Shown here piece after piece: positions 7,977 to 15,957 of a stretch of DNA of 20,172 nucleotides. The DNA lies in assembly GCA_014860175.1 (NCBI GenBank), contig JACZKF010000576.1, positions 1 to 20,172 on the forward strand. The letters run 5' to 3'. The notes beneath the pieces are model-generated. The model searched no databases. It worked only from the letters and a program-made list of their open reading frames with translations, and was not told the DNA's origin. The DNA comes from Desulfuromonadales bacterium. GTDB taxonomy: Bacteria; Desulfobacterota; Desulfuromonadia; Desulfuromonadales; JACZKF01. The stretch's first letter is position 1, and every line of letters begins with the position of its first letter. The translations under genes were made by a program, and so were the position numbers.

Positions 7977-9041
7977 TCAGCGCCTGTTTTTCCGGGTCAG
8001 AAGACGAATGGTGCCGTGTCCCAGCGGCATTACCAGCCCGCCTGCGAGGATCGCCAAACCGATTTTATTCATCGCTGCATTGCGGGTGGCGCCCATCATG
8101 TAGAAGTCGGGGGTGCCGTTGAGGATGTCGAGGATCGCCCCTTTCTCCACCGGAATCCGCCGGTAGCTGCCATCGGCCTGCGGCAGCGAGAGGAAGGTCG
8201 TCTGCATCGCATCGGGGCCGGAGGCATGACAGAAGGTGCAGTCCCAGCGATTATTGAGAATCTGCAGGTCGTGCGTGACTTCTGCCGGGGTGAACATCCC
8301 TTTCAGGCGCAGGTGAGGGAACTCGCTGCTGCCGTTGAACCGGCGCAGCTCGGCCAGGGAGACCTTGCCGTCGCGGTCGGTGTCGATCAGAGTGGGGATA
8401 TCACCGTCGACCGCCAGTGCCTGGAGGTCGGCGAACTCGGCCAGATCGAAAGGCTGGCCGCGGACCGGAACGGCCGAATCGGGGTGAAACTTGCGCGCGG
8501 TGATGAACAGGTTGATGACATAGTCCTTTGAACCGGAATGACAGGAGATGCACGGCAGCATTTCCAGGTGCAGATCGGCTTGCGGAAGCCACAGACCGTG
8601 CGCCTTGCTCATCTCGGCGGGGAGGTGGCAGCTGCTGCATTGGCGGTTCATGTCGTGGCCGGATACCTGATGAGCGCCGCGAACCTGATGCGGGTTGTGA
8701 CAGTCGCCGCAGGTCGCATTGGCCGCATGCTCGGTCCGGGCGTACTCTTCGCTGACTTCCTGATGACATTCACGACATTCGGCTTTGGGGAAAGGTGCCA
8801 GACCGTCATCGGGATGAGTGTCGGGAATATTGGAGTGACAGCTGGCACAGCCGAGTTCGCCGTGGGCGGTCGTGTCAAATCTCTGCGAGTCGATCAGCAG
8901 GTCGTTGCCGACCGCCTCTTCCTCACTGTGGCACCCCAGGCAGTATTCGCTCTCCTGCGCGACCGCCTGGCCGACAGGGGCAAGGCCAAGAAGGGGAACC
9001 ACCAAGCTTGCGAGCAAAATGTGCAGGTACGTCCGTCCCAT
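7977..9041 (-). CDS. cbcA: Seven-heme cytochrome c with EF-hand and C-terminal anchor (CbcA-like)
   Basis: From the ATG at 9041 the protein has 354 residues and an N-terminal signal peptide (hydrophobic 6-24, cleavage near 'AVA'). Seven CXXCH sites attach c hemes at residues 34, 65, 89, 111, 135, 164 and 268. Between the sixth and seventh lies an EF-hand-like loop, DTDRDGKVSLAE (220-231), with the canonical acidic positions. A membrane helix (about 325-345) and basic tail end the protein. It should sit on the periplasmic face and take electrons from the cytochrome b. An in-frame ATG at 9089 also has a good ribosome site (AAGGAG) and overlaps the preceding stop (TGATG), but it would put 16 residues before the signal peptide. 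GGAGG precedes 9041, which I prefer. The symbol comes from context with the cytochrome b. Confidence 0.82.
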   Translation of the reverse strand: MGRTYLHILLASLVVPLLGLAPVGQAVAQESEYCLGCHSEEEAVGNDLLIDSQRFDTTAHGELGCASCHSNIPDTHPDDGLAPFPKAECRECHQEVSEEYARTEHAANATCGDCHNPHQVRGAHQVSGHDMNRQCSSCHLPAEMSKAHGLWLPQADLHLEMLPCISCHSGSKDYVINLFITARKFHPDSAVPVRGQPFDLAEFADLQALAVDGDIPTLIDTDRDGKVSLAELRRFNGSSEFPHLRLKGMFTPAEVTHDLQILNNRWDCTFCHASGPDAMQTTFLSLPQADGSYRRIPVEKGAILDILNGTPDFYMMGATRNAAMNKIGLAILAGGLVMPLGHGTIRLLTRKNRR

Positions 9042-9088
9042 TTTTCGCCCTCCAGGGTAAGGATGCGTTGGCGTACGGAACTCTTCCA

Positions 9089-9340
9089 TCACCGTTTCTC
9101 CTTGACCGGTTCCGAAGCGGGAACGGGCTCCATCTCCTGCTCCTTCTTCGCCCGTGCGACCAGTCGGGTGGCGCGAATCAGGGGGAGCAGCTGGGCAACG
9201 ACGATCAAGGCGCAGAAACCGAGAAAGATCCAGACCACCAGAGAGCTGTTGTCGGTCCGCCCGCCATTGGCCGCGAAAGCGGTGGAGCTGAGGCCGAAGA
9301 GGCTGAGCAGGGAGGTCAATGCGATGGCTCGGGTTTTCAT
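9089..9340 (-). CDS. Small signal-peptide/one-helix membrane protein (triplet family, copy A3)
   Basis: This 83-residue protein has a signal peptide (1-23, ending 'STAFA'), a short polar stretch, one membrane helix (about 34-57) containing 'GFCALIVVAQLLP', and a charged tail rich in Lys and Glu. It shares the motif of a helix ending in A-L-[IF]-[VI]-V-x-Q-[LM]-[LIV]-P with the genes at 9792, 16749 and (more loosely) 16032, so these form one undescribed family. CAGGAG lies before the ATG. It sits between the receiver-like gene and the cytochrome c gene, whose alternative start overlaps its stop. The function is unknown. Confidence 0.85.
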   Translation of the reverse strand: MKTRAIALTSLLSLFGLSSTAFAANGGRTDNSSLVVWIFLGFCALIVVAQLLPLIRATRLVARAKKEQEMEPVPASEPVKEKR

Positions 9341-9363
9341 GGGTCGTCTCCTGGTTAGAGTTG

Positions 9364-9765
9364 CTAACGAAGCTTGAGAACGTTGAGAACATTCTTGAAG
9401 GCACACTCCACGGCTTGACGGATTTCTTCGCGATCGCCGGCGCTCACCGGCCGCAGGGCATGGAAGAAAATTCCTTCCTGGCGAATCTTGCGGACGATCG
9501 GCAGCGACTTCTCATCCGAAATCAGGATGATGGTCAAATTGCGGTCGCATTTTTTAATCAGAGGGATCAGGTCGACGGCCGCCACTTTCTCATCGAAATC
9601 GCTGCCGACCAGAATCACCTGGGCGTTTTTACGGAGAATTTCATTCAGGACATTGGCCGCCGAGTCGGTGGTTTTGACCTGGTAGCCGGCCTGGACCAGA
9701 ATGTCCTCGAGTTGACGCCGAGTCTCCGTATCTTTATCGGCTATGAGAATTCCCTGTTCGTTCAT
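9364..9765 (-). CDS. Stand-alone degenerate receiver domain protein (copy A2)
   Basis: This 133-residue protein has the CheY-like receiver fold and nothing else. It begins 'ILIADKDTETRRQLEDILVQ'. The end of beta-3 reads 'VILVG' with Gly54 where the phospho-accepting Asp belongs; Ser83 ends beta-4, and Arg105 replaces the usual Lys before Pro. It should therefore not be phosphorylated in the normal way and may act as a binding or scaffold domain. Its closest relative in the window is the product of 16318-16704; both share 'LIPL[IL]KKC', 'RNL[TS]IIL[IV]SD', 'EGIF[FY]HAL' and 'DR[ED]EIRQ'. It sits between two small membrane proteins. AGAGGCGG precedes the ATG. Confidence 0.88.
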   Translation of the reverse strand: MNEQGILIADKDTETRRQLEDILVQAGYQVKTTDSAANVLNEILRKNAQVILVGSDFDEKVAAVDLIPLIKKCDRNLTIILISDEKSLPIVRKIRQEGIFFHALRPVSAGDREEIRQAVECAFKNVLNVLKLR

Positions 9766-9791
9766 GACCGCCTCTTTTCGCTGGAGAGGAG

Positions 9792-10028
9792 CTACTGCCC
9801 CTTGTTGGCGGCATCCTTTTCTTTCGCCACCCGCCCAAAGGCCTGCTTCAGAAAGAGGGTGAACAACATCATCGCCGGCACCAGTTGCAGCACGATGATG
9901 AGGGCGAAGAAACCGAGGAAGATGGCCGGCATCAGATTGGCTTCCCCCGGCAGGGCCAGGCTGCTGAGGAAGACGGTACCTGCCAGGACCAGACCGATGA
10001 TCAGAGAGTTCGCGAGCTTTGCATTCAT
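9792..10028 (-). CDS. Small membrane protein (triplet family, copy A1), first gene of cbcBA-like operon
   Basis: This 78-residue protein has a hydrophobic N-terminal segment (about 8-27, signal or anchor). A second helix (about 32-56) contains 'FLGFFALIIVLQLVPAMMLF', and a Lys/Asp-rich tail follows. The helix motif matches its paralogues at 9089, 16749 and 16032. A strong AAAGGAGG lies 5 nt before the ATG. It is the first gene after the sigma-54 promoter at 10079-10094, and the receiver-like gene follows 26 nt later. No function is known. Confidence 0.85.
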   Translation of the reverse strand: MNAKLANSLIIGLVLAGTVFLSSLALPGEANLMPAIFLGFFALIIVLQLVPAMMLFTLFLKQAFGRVAKEKDAANKGQ

Positions 10029-10078
10029 GACAGCCTCCTTTGGCGAAGGTGTTTCTTCACGGCGTTTATTAGAGGTAG

Positions 10079-10094
10079 AGCAAACGCCGTACCA
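10079..10094 (-). promoter_or_regulatory. Sigma-54 (-24/-12) promoter of the cytochrome bc operon
   Basis: On the minus strand the site reads TGGTACGGCGTTTGCT. The GG and GC pairs have the exact 10-nt separation of the TGGCACG-N4-TTGC consensus, with a single mismatch in the -24 block. Transcription would start near 10068, about 40 nt before the first ATG. Two sigma-54 activators are encoded immediately upstream, which supports the call. Confidence 0.85.
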
Positions 10095-10183
10095 AGGCTG
10101 AAATAAATCTAAAAAAAGAGAAAACCTTATTAAAATTAGATATTTGACGAGAAGCAGGGAGTGGTTGTCGGGGGTGGGCTGAT

Positions 10184-10240
10184 TTCCTGCTTGGTGAGAA
10201 ATTTCCTGTCGGACAGGAATACCCTTCTGCCCGACAGGAA
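10184..10240. promoter_or_regulatory. Phased palindromes, probable enhancer sites for a sigma-54 activator
   Basis: TTCCTGTCGGACAGGAA (10203-10219) is a perfect palindrome with 8-nt arms and one central base. CTTCTGCCCGACAGGAA (10224-10240) is a 13/17 copy centred 21 nt away. A weaker half-site, TTCCTG at 10184, lies about 19 nt to the other side. The centres are two helical turns apart and 112-152 nt upstream of the -12 element, typical for enhancer-binding protein sites. The outer arms GGCTGATTTCCTG (10177-10189) and CAGGAAATCAGCC (10235-10247) also form a 13-bp inverted repeat. Confidence 0.65.
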
Positions 10241-10252
10241 ATCAGCCGGCCG

Positions 10253-11665
10253 TCAGGGCTGGCGTCCGATGCGGTGTTTTTTCAGCAGAGCGTAGAGACG
10301 AGACTGGGAGAGGCCGGACAGGCGGCAGGCTTCGGGGATATTGTCCTCGGCCAGGGACATCAGATCGTGGAGGTAATTTTTCTCGGCCTGGGAAAAGGCC
10401 GTTTCCCGGAAATCGTGGAAACTCGGGAGGCGGCGTGCCGGTTCCGAGCTGTGGACACTTTCGCCCGCCTCGGCTGACCGGGCCGAGTCCTTCATAACCT
10501 GGACCCGGATGTCGGGGGGGAGATGTTTCGGATAGAGGGTCGGCTCGAAACGGGCCGAAGAGAAGGACCGGACCAAGGTGTTGGCCAACTCCCGGACATT
10601 GCCCGGCCACTGATAGGCGAGCAGGGCATCGAGAAACTCGGGGGAAAACCCTTTGGAGGCGAGTCCGTACCCTTCGCACAGGCGATCAAGATGGCAGCGG
10701 ACCAACTCCTTGATGTCCTCGGCCCGCTCCCGCAATGGGGGGAGTTCGATGGTAAAGGCGCGCAGGCGAAAGAGGAGGTCGCTACGGAACTGGTTGTTGG
10801 CCACCATCTCATCGAGGTCCCGATGGGTCGCCGCCACCAGGCGAAAATCGCTCTCCACCTCATGGGTGCTCCCCAGAGGGCGAAAGCGGCGCTCCTGCAG
10901 CACCCGCAAAAAGGTCTTCTGCAGCGATAACGGGAGTTCGCCTACCTCATCCAGAAACAGAGTCCCCCCATTGGCCTGCCTGACCAGCCCCTCTTGGGAG
11001 CGGTCGGCACCGGTGAATGACCCTCGCTCGTGGCCGAAGAGCAGGCTCTCGGCCAAGGTCTCCGGCAGCGCAGCGCAATCGACAACCACGAAAGCATTCC
11101 CCGCCCGCGGACTGTTCTGATGGATGGCGCGGGCAAAGAGTTCTTTGCCGGTGCCGGTCTCTCCGGTGATCAGGATGTTGGCGTCGCTACCGGCGGCCTG
11201 GGCCACCAGATTCAGGCAAGCTCTGAGTTTCGGGCTGTTGCCGTAAATGTCTTCCCGCTTCAGGGCGATCACGCTCTGGTTGCGGTTTTCAGCTTTTTTC
11301 TCTTTTCGGTACTGCAGCGCCCTTTCCAGGGAAAGGGTCATCTCCTTGACCGAGGAGCCTTTTTCAATATAATCCCAGGCCCCGCTGCGGATGGCCAACT
11401 CGGCCCCCTCCGGGCCGCCGAAACCGGTGATGATGATGACCTCCGGAGCGCTCCCCGCCTCGGCGATCCGGGGCAACGCCTCCAGCCCATTGCCGTCCGG
11501 CATCCGAATATCGAGAAACACCACATCGAACCCCCGCGACTCGGCCAGGCCGATTCCCTCGCGCAGGGAGCTGGTGCTGACCGCCTGATGACCCATGCGT
11601 TTGACCATCAACTCCAGAGAAGAGACCATCAGGTCGTCATCGTCGATGATGAGAATACTTGCCAT
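10253..11665 (-). CDS. Sigma-54-dependent response regulator (NtrC family)
   Basis: This 470-residue activator has three parts. The receiver (1-120) carries phospho-acceptor Asp52, but the usual Lys-Pro is Lys102-Gly103. The AAA+ domain (about 141-380) has Walker A GETGTGKE (168-175), the sigma-54 contact loop GSFTGA (215-220), Walker B near 233-240 and 'LPPLRER' (308-314). The C-terminal helix-turn-helix is at about 443-463 ('IPEACRLSGLSQSRLYALLK'). CAGGAGAGG precedes the ATG, and the kinase stop is 18 nt upstream. Lying directly upstream of the cytochrome bc operon and its sigma-54 promoter, it is a candidate activator, comparable to BccR of G. sulfurreducens, though the other regulator here (14139-15551) is equally eligible for that title. 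Confidence 0.93.
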   Translation of the reverse strand: MASILIIDDDDLMVSSLELMVKRMGHQAVSTSSLREGIGLAESRGFDVVFLDIRMPDGNGLEALPRIAEAGSAPEVIIITGFGGPEGAELAIRSGAWDYIEKGSSVKEMTLSLERALQYRKEKKAENRNQSVIALKREDIYGNSPKLRACLNLVAQAAGSDANILITGETGTGKELFARAIHQNSPRAGNAFVVVDCAALPETLAESLLFGHERGSFTGADRSQEGLVRQANGGTLFLDEVGELPLSLQKTFLRVLQERRFRPLGSTHEVESDFRLVAATHRDLDEMVANNQFRSDLLFRLRAFTIELPPLRERAEDIKELVRCHLDRLCEGYGLASKGFSPEFLDALLAYQWPGNVRELANTLVRSFSSARFEPTLYPKHLPPDIRVQVMKDSARSAEAGESVHSSEPARRLPSFHDFRETAFSQAEKNYLHDLMSLAEDNIPEACRLSGLSQSRLYALLKKHRIGRQP

Positions 11666-11683
11666 CGAAAACCTCTCCTGTGA

Positions 11684-13978
11684 TTAACGGTTGTCCAGCA
11701 CCTGACGGATCACCGTCGCCAGTTGGTGGCGTTCCATCGGTTTCCTGACCACGGCGCGAATACCGATGGATAATGCCATCTTTTCCGTAAACGGCCCGGT
11801 TAAAGCCTGTCCCAAACCGGTGCAGAGAATGATGGGCAGATTGGGGCGCAGGCGAAGGACTTCCCGGGCCAGTTTGTCGCCGGTCAGGTTCGGCATGGTC
11901 TGGTCGGTGATGATGAGATCGAAACGGTCGGGCTGGGCTTTGAAGACGTCCAGGGCTTCGAGGCTGTTGGTCCCGGCTACGACCTCGTACCCGAGATTTT
12001 GCAGCATCTTCTGGCAGGAGTAGACCAGATCGGTTTCATCGTCGAGAAAAAGAATACGCTCCGTCCCCCCGGGGATTGCTTCTTCGGGCTGAATCTCGAG
12101 CCGGTCCTCGATCTGGTCGATGCAGGGGAGATAGACCTGGAAAGTTGTCCCTTTCCCCGGTTCACTGGCGAAAGTGATGCCGCCGCCGTGATTCTTGACG
12201 ATCCCCTGGACGACGGAAAGACCGAGTCCGGTCCCTCTCCCAGGCTCCTTGGTGGTAAAAAAGGGGTCGAAGATGCGTTCCCTGGTCTTGCGATCCATGC
12301 CGATCCCGGTGTCGGCGACGGTCAGGCGAAGGTAGCGGCCGACGGCGAGATGCAGATCTCCCAACTGGTCGTTGGAAGGCAGGGTGACGTTGTCCAGCAG
12401 GATGTCCAGGACGCCACCCTGATCGCGCATGGCATCGGCGGCATTGGTGCATAAGTTCATGATGACCTGATGCATCTGCGTCGGGTCGGCGAGAACCATC
12501 CCCAGCTTCTCTCCCGGATGGTGATGCAGGTCGATGGTTGCCGGCAGGGAGGCCCGCAGCAGTTTGAGGCACTCGGAGGCGATCGGCTGAAGATGGAGAG
12601 GCTTGCGCTCCCCTTCGCCGTGACAGCTCAGGGTGAGGATCTGTTTGACCAGATTTTTGGCGCGAAATCCGGCCTTGAGGATGATCGCCAGATGTTCGCG
12701 AAGGGTTCCCTCACCCACCTCGTCCATGGCCATTTCGGCGTTGGTGATGACGGCCGCCAGAATGTTGTTGAAATCATGGGCAATGCCTCCGGCCAAGGTG
12801 GCGATGGCCTCCACTTTCTGCGCCTGGCAAAGCTGCCTCTCCAACTGGACCTCATGGGTCAGGTCTCGGATTACGACGGAAAAAGCGGTGATCCCTGCCG
12901 GTCCGCAAACCGGGGAGGTTTTGGCTTCGATATCGTAGAGGGTGCCATCGCTGCGTCGGTTGATGAATCTTTCGGTGCGCGGCTGCCCCGTCGTTCTGGC
13001 TTCTTCCATGGCGCGGAACAGACTCGGGTTGGTTCGGTGGCGAGAATCGCTGATCGCCCGCCCCACGATCTCCTCGCGTTCATAGCCGCTGATAGCGACA
13101 AACGCCGGATTGACGTACTTGATGACGCCGTGCGTGTCAAAGGTGAGAATGCCGTCGGTCTCCTGCTCGATGATGGCGGCCAGAAGGCGCCGCTCTTCAC
13201 CCCCCCGGGCTCTCTCCTGGCGCAAACGCAGGGAGTTGATCCCATAGCAGAGGTCATCGGCAAGCCCCTCCAGGAGCTTGACTTCCTGCTGGTCAAAGGC
13301 GTCCGGTTCGCTGGCGAAGATGACCATGGCCCCGAATACATGGCGGCCATCGGCCAGGGGGAGGGAGAGTGAGGAAGCGTAGCCGTACCGGAGGGCTTTG
13401 TCTCGCCAGGGGCTCCATTTGGGGTCGGTGAGGATGTGCTGAACCACGTACGGGAGACCGGAACGGATGGCGATGCCGGTGGGCCCCTGCCCATGTTCAT
13501 TATCGCCCCAGGAAATCTTCACCGATTCCAGGTACCCCTGATCCCATCCCCACTGCGCCACCGGGCGGACCGTCTTCTCCGGATCGTCTTCGGCCAGGCC
13601 GACCCAAGCCAGGCAATAGCCGACGCTCTCGCCGATGATCCGGCAGACATCCTGCATCAGCTCCTGTTCATCGGTGGCGCGGACCAGAACCTGACTGCAT
13701 TCGCTGCGCGCCTTGAGCGCCCGGTTAACCCGATGGAGAGCCTCCAGCGATTTTTTCAGGGCCGCCTCATTGTTGCGGATGAGGAAGTACAGGATGCTGG
13801 CGGTAACCAGCAGGCCGGAGAAACAAAGGAGCAGTTCCCACTTGGAGATTTCATTGATCGGCAGTCCTTCGGAAAAAATGAAGATGGTCGAGAAGACCCA
13901 CATCCCGCCGACCAGCACATAAATAATCGAGATGGGGATAGGACTCAGCCTCTCCTGGAACGACGACTCCTGCGCCAT
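11684..13978 (-). CDS. Hybrid sensor histidine kinase with GAF and PAS domains
   Basis: This 764-residue kinase has two N-terminal membrane helices (about 16-36 and 47-67) with almost no periplasmic loop. A GAF-like domain follows (about 90-250), then a PAS domain (about 265-375, 'DGILTFDTHGVIKYVNPAFV'). The phospho-acceptor His401 lies in 'GGIAHDFNN'. The ATPase domain has N-box Asn508/512, DTGIG (556-560) and GTGLGL (582-587). A C-terminal receiver (641-764) has Asp692 and Lys746. The His box with 'HDFNN' is typical of NtrB-like kinases that pair with sigma-54 regulators. It sits between two of these. The signal is likely cytoplasmic or membrane-derived (redox state is a guess). AAGGGG lies 5 nt before the ATG. 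Confidence 0.93.
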   Translation of the reverse strand: MAQESSFQERLSPIPISIIYVLVGGMWVFSTIFIFSEGLPINEISKWELLLCFSGLLVTASILYFLIRNNEAALKKSLEALHRVNRALKARSECSQVLVRATDEQELMQDVCRIIGESVGYCLAWVGLAEDDPEKTVRPVAQWGWDQGYLESVKISWGDNEHGQGPTGIAIRSGLPYVVQHILTDPKWSPWRDKALRYGYASSLSLPLADGRHVFGAMVIFASEPDAFDQQEVKLLEGLADDLCYGINSLRLRQERARGGEERRLLAAIIEQETDGILTFDTHGVIKYVNPAFVAISGYEREEIVGRAISDSRHRTNPSLFRAMEEARTTGQPRTERFINRRSDGTLYDIEAKTSPVCGPAGITAFSVVIRDLTHEVQLERQLCQAQKVEAIATLAGGIAHDFNNILAAVITNAEMAMDEVGEGTLREHLAIILKAGFRAKNLVKQILTLSCHGEGERKPLHLQPIASECLKLLRASLPATIDLHHHPGEKLGMVLADPTQMHQVIMNLCTNAADAMRDQGGVLDILLDNVTLPSNDQLGDLHLAVGRYLRLTVADTGIGMDRKTRERIFDPFFTTKEPGRGTGLGLSVVQGIVKNHGGGITFASEPGKGTTFQVYLPCIDQIEDRLEIQPEEAIPGGTERILFLDDETDLVYSCQKMLQNLGYEVVAGTNSLEALDVFKAQPDRFDLIITDQTMPNLTGDKLAREVLRLRPNLPIILCTGLGQALTGPFTEKMALSIGIRAVVRKPMERHQLATVIRQVLDNR

Positions 13979-14081
13979 AGCATCCCCTTTGGTAAGGAGT
14001 TATGAGATAGAAATTATTAACATTTCATGTGTAAAGCATACAAGGAAAATTGGCCAGGAAAACAGCAGGCGGGAAGATTCG

Positions 14082-14115
14082 GAGAGCACCGGCACCCAAC
14101 GGGAACGGGGCTCTC
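14082..14115. other. Imperfect hairpin between regulator and kinase genes
   Basis: GAGAGC (14082-14087) pairs with GCTCTC (14110-14115), with shorter internal complementarity (CCC-AAC-GGG) in the loop. It lies 24 nt past the stop of the first regulator gene. No U-run follows on the minus strand, so it may attenuate or stabilise the mRNA rather than terminate it. Confidence 0.3.
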
Positions 14116-14138
14116 GGGAGACATGGCAGAAGGAGAGC

Positions 14139-15551
14139 TCAATTGATTGGGCGGCGGCCGGATAACCCCTGTTTTTTCAGCAGGGCCTGGAAGTTGGGGC
14201 GTTGCATGCCGACCTCCTCTGCCGCCCGGGTGATATTCCAGTTGTTGCGCTTGAGCGCATCCAGCACAAAAGCTCTCTCCAGGGATTCTACCGCCTGCTC
14301 TCGCAACTGCCGCTTTTTCTCCTTGAGCTCTTCGACACTGTGCGGAACAGATTCGAAGCAAGGGGCGATGATCCCGGTTTCGGGCATCTGCAGTTCGAGA
14401 TCCTCCCGCAGGATATATTCCCCTTCCGACAGCACCACCGCTCGCTCGATGAGATTTTCCAGCTCCCGGACATTGCCGGGAAAGGGGTATTCCTCCAGGA
14501 GTTTGAGCGCCTCCGGGGCAACCCCCTTGATCTCTTTGCCGATCTCTTCGGCAAACTTTTTGATGAAATGGGCGGTCAGCAGCCGCAGGTCACCATTTCT
14601 CTCCCGCAGCGGGGGGAGTTCAACCGGGATGATATTGAGGCGAAAAACCAGATCCTCCCGAAACTTCCCTTCCGCGACCAAGTCCCGCAGGTTTCGGTTG
14701 GTGGCCGCTACCAGGCGGATATTGATCGGAATCGGCTCCGTACCGCCGATGGGGGTGACTTCCCTCTCCTGCAGAACCCGCAACAGTTTGGCCTGGGTGG
14801 TCAAACTGATGTTGGCGACCTCGTCGAGAAAGAGGGTGCCGCTATCGGCCACCCGGAACAGCCCTGACTTGGTTTGGATCGCCCCGGTGAAAGATCCTTT
14901 GACATGACCGAACAGTTCGCTTTCGAGCAGATTTTCCGCCAGGGAGGTGCAGTCGACGGCGACAAAGGGATTGTCCCGGCGCGGGCTGTTGCGGTGAATG
15001 GCCCGGGCCACCAGCTCCTTGCCGGTGCCGCTTTCACCCGTCACCAGCACGGTGCTGTCGGTGGGGGCCACCTGCAGAATGCGCCGATAGACTTTTTCCA
15101 TTTCCTTGCTTTCGCCGGTAAACTGGTCAAAGCCATGGAAGTCCCGCAATTCTTTGCGCAGGTAGATGTCATCAACAAGAACAGCTTTTCGATCCAGGGC
15201 AGTATTGATTTTTTGGAGAATGTCATCGGGGGTGAATGGCTTGGCGATATAGTCCATCGCGCCACTCTTCATGGCTTCCACCGCCGTGTCTACGGTGGAA
15301 TAACCGGTTATCATGATAATCGGGATTTCTGGTTGGAGAGTTTTTATCACCTTAAGTACTTCAATGCCACTCATGACCGGCATTTTCAGATCGGTAATCA
15401 CTAAATCGAAACTCTTTTCTCTTAATTTTCCAATGGCTAGAGAGCCGTTAGAAAAAGTTTCCGCCACATAGCCATTGGCTTCGAGGATGCGGCGAAGTCC
15501 CTCTCTGATAACAGCGTCATCATCAATGATCAAGATTTGACGTTTTTCCAT
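14139..15551 (-). CDS. Sigma-54-dependent response regulator (AtoC/NtrC family)
   Basis: Starting at the ATG at 15551 the protein has 470 residues. A TTG 18 nt upstream is also open, but the ribosome site GGAGGAG lies just after it, 9 nt before the ATG, which decides the start. The receiver has Asp54 and Lys104-Pro105. The AAA+ domain has Walker A GESGTGKE (172-179), GSFTGA (219-224) and 'LPPLRER' (312-318). The HTH is at about 438-459 ('NITRAAEEVGMQRPNFQALL'). All active residues are intact. It lies beside the 480-nt divergent region and could control the operon at 16032, the one at 10028, or both. The adjacent hybrid kinase (stop-to-start gap about 160 nt) is its probable partner. Confidence 0.93.
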   Translation of the reverse strand: MEKRQILIIDDDAVIREGLRRILEANGYVAETFSNGSLAIGKLREKSFDLVITDLKMPVMSGIEVLKVIKTLQPEIPIIMITGYSTVDTAVEAMKSGAMDYIAKPFTPDDILQKINTALDRKAVLVDDIYLRKELRDFHGFDQFTGESKEMEKVYRRILQVAPTDSTVLVTGESGTGKELVARAIHRNSPRRDNPFVAVDCTSLAENLLESELFGHVKGSFTGAIQTKSGLFRVADSGTLFLDEVANISLTTQAKLLRVLQEREVTPIGGTEPIPINIRLVAATNRNLRDLVAEGKFREDLVFRLNIIPVELPPLRERNGDLRLLTAHFIKKFAEEIGKEIKGVAPEALKLLEEYPFPGNVRELENLIERAVVLSEGEYILREDLELQMPETGIIAPCFESVPHSVEELKEKKRQLREQAVESLERAFVLDALKRNNWNITRAAEEVGMQRPNFQALLKKQGLSGRRPIN

Positions 15552-15658
15552 TCGCGACAACTCCTCCAACCAATTCTGTATTTCTGCTCTGCTGCCGGGA
15601 CCCAGGGAGTATAAATTCTGGTGGATAAGCTGCAGAAATCTTGAATCCCGACTTCACA

Positions 15659-15686
15659 GTTTTAAATTCATTGGGGAAAAAGTCAA
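15659..15686 (-). promoter_or_regulatory. Possible sigma-70 promoter for the regulator gene
   Basis: On the minus strand TTGACT (15686-15681) and TAAAAC (15664-15659) are 16 nt apart. The -35 is near-consensus and the -10 matches 4 of 6. Transcription would give a leader of about 100 nt. Confidence 0.35.
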
Positions 15687-15745
15687 TAAAAAACCCCAAT
15701 ACTTGCTTCTGCTTTGGGCACTGTATCTGTATAAAAGGAAACCTC

Positions 15746-15769
15746 GGTGTATGAAGGGTGTATACACCC
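15746..15769. promoter_or_regulatory. Operator-like palindrome with direct repeat
   Basis: GGGTGTATACACCC (15756-15769) is a perfect 14-nt palindrome. A GGTGTAT at 15746-15752 repeats the half-site exactly one helical turn (11 nt) away. A dimeric regulator site is likely; the regulator is not identified. Confidence 0.5.
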
Positions 15770-15840
15770 CGGTGAAAACCAGAAACTATCTGTAAATACA
15801 ACATAAATTAACCAAAAACCGCCACGTTAATCCAAAAAAC

Positions 15841-15857
15841 GTATGAGTTTGTCATAC
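15841..15857. promoter_or_regulatory. Operator-like inverted repeat GTATGA-N5-TCATAC
   Basis: The 6-nt arms at 15841-15846 and 15852-15857 are exact reverse complements. The TCATACAC reading (15852-15859) is the reverse complement of GTGTATGA at 15747-15754. Its centre is about 122 nt upstream of the -12 element at 15971, a usual enhancer distance. Confidence 0.5.
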
Positions 15858-15957
15858 ACTTCACCTTCTAAAACCCTCTCGCACCAACCGTTGTCGGACG
15901 GGGAAACATGTTTAAATTCAAATACCTAGGCAGCGAACATTAGGCAGCGTTTTTTTC

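Noticed and set aside
9042..9404. Upstream extension of the seven-heme cytochrome frame
   Set aside because: It overlaps the small membrane-protein gene in another frame, has no export signal at its start, and better starts with ribosome sites exist at 9089 and 9041.
10203..10247. Inverted repeats read as a terminator of the regulator gene
   Set aside because: No U-run follows on the minus strand, and the phased palindromes fit enhancer sites for the nearby sigma-54 promoter better. A minor role in termination cannot be excluded.
12470..13372. 300-codon open frame on the plus strand
   Set aside because: It is antisense to the hybrid kinase, which has all its catalytic boxes.
15523..15804. 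93-codon open frame on the minus strand in the divergent region
   Set aside because: It overlaps the regulator start and the palindromes, and has no ribosome site or protein-like pattern.
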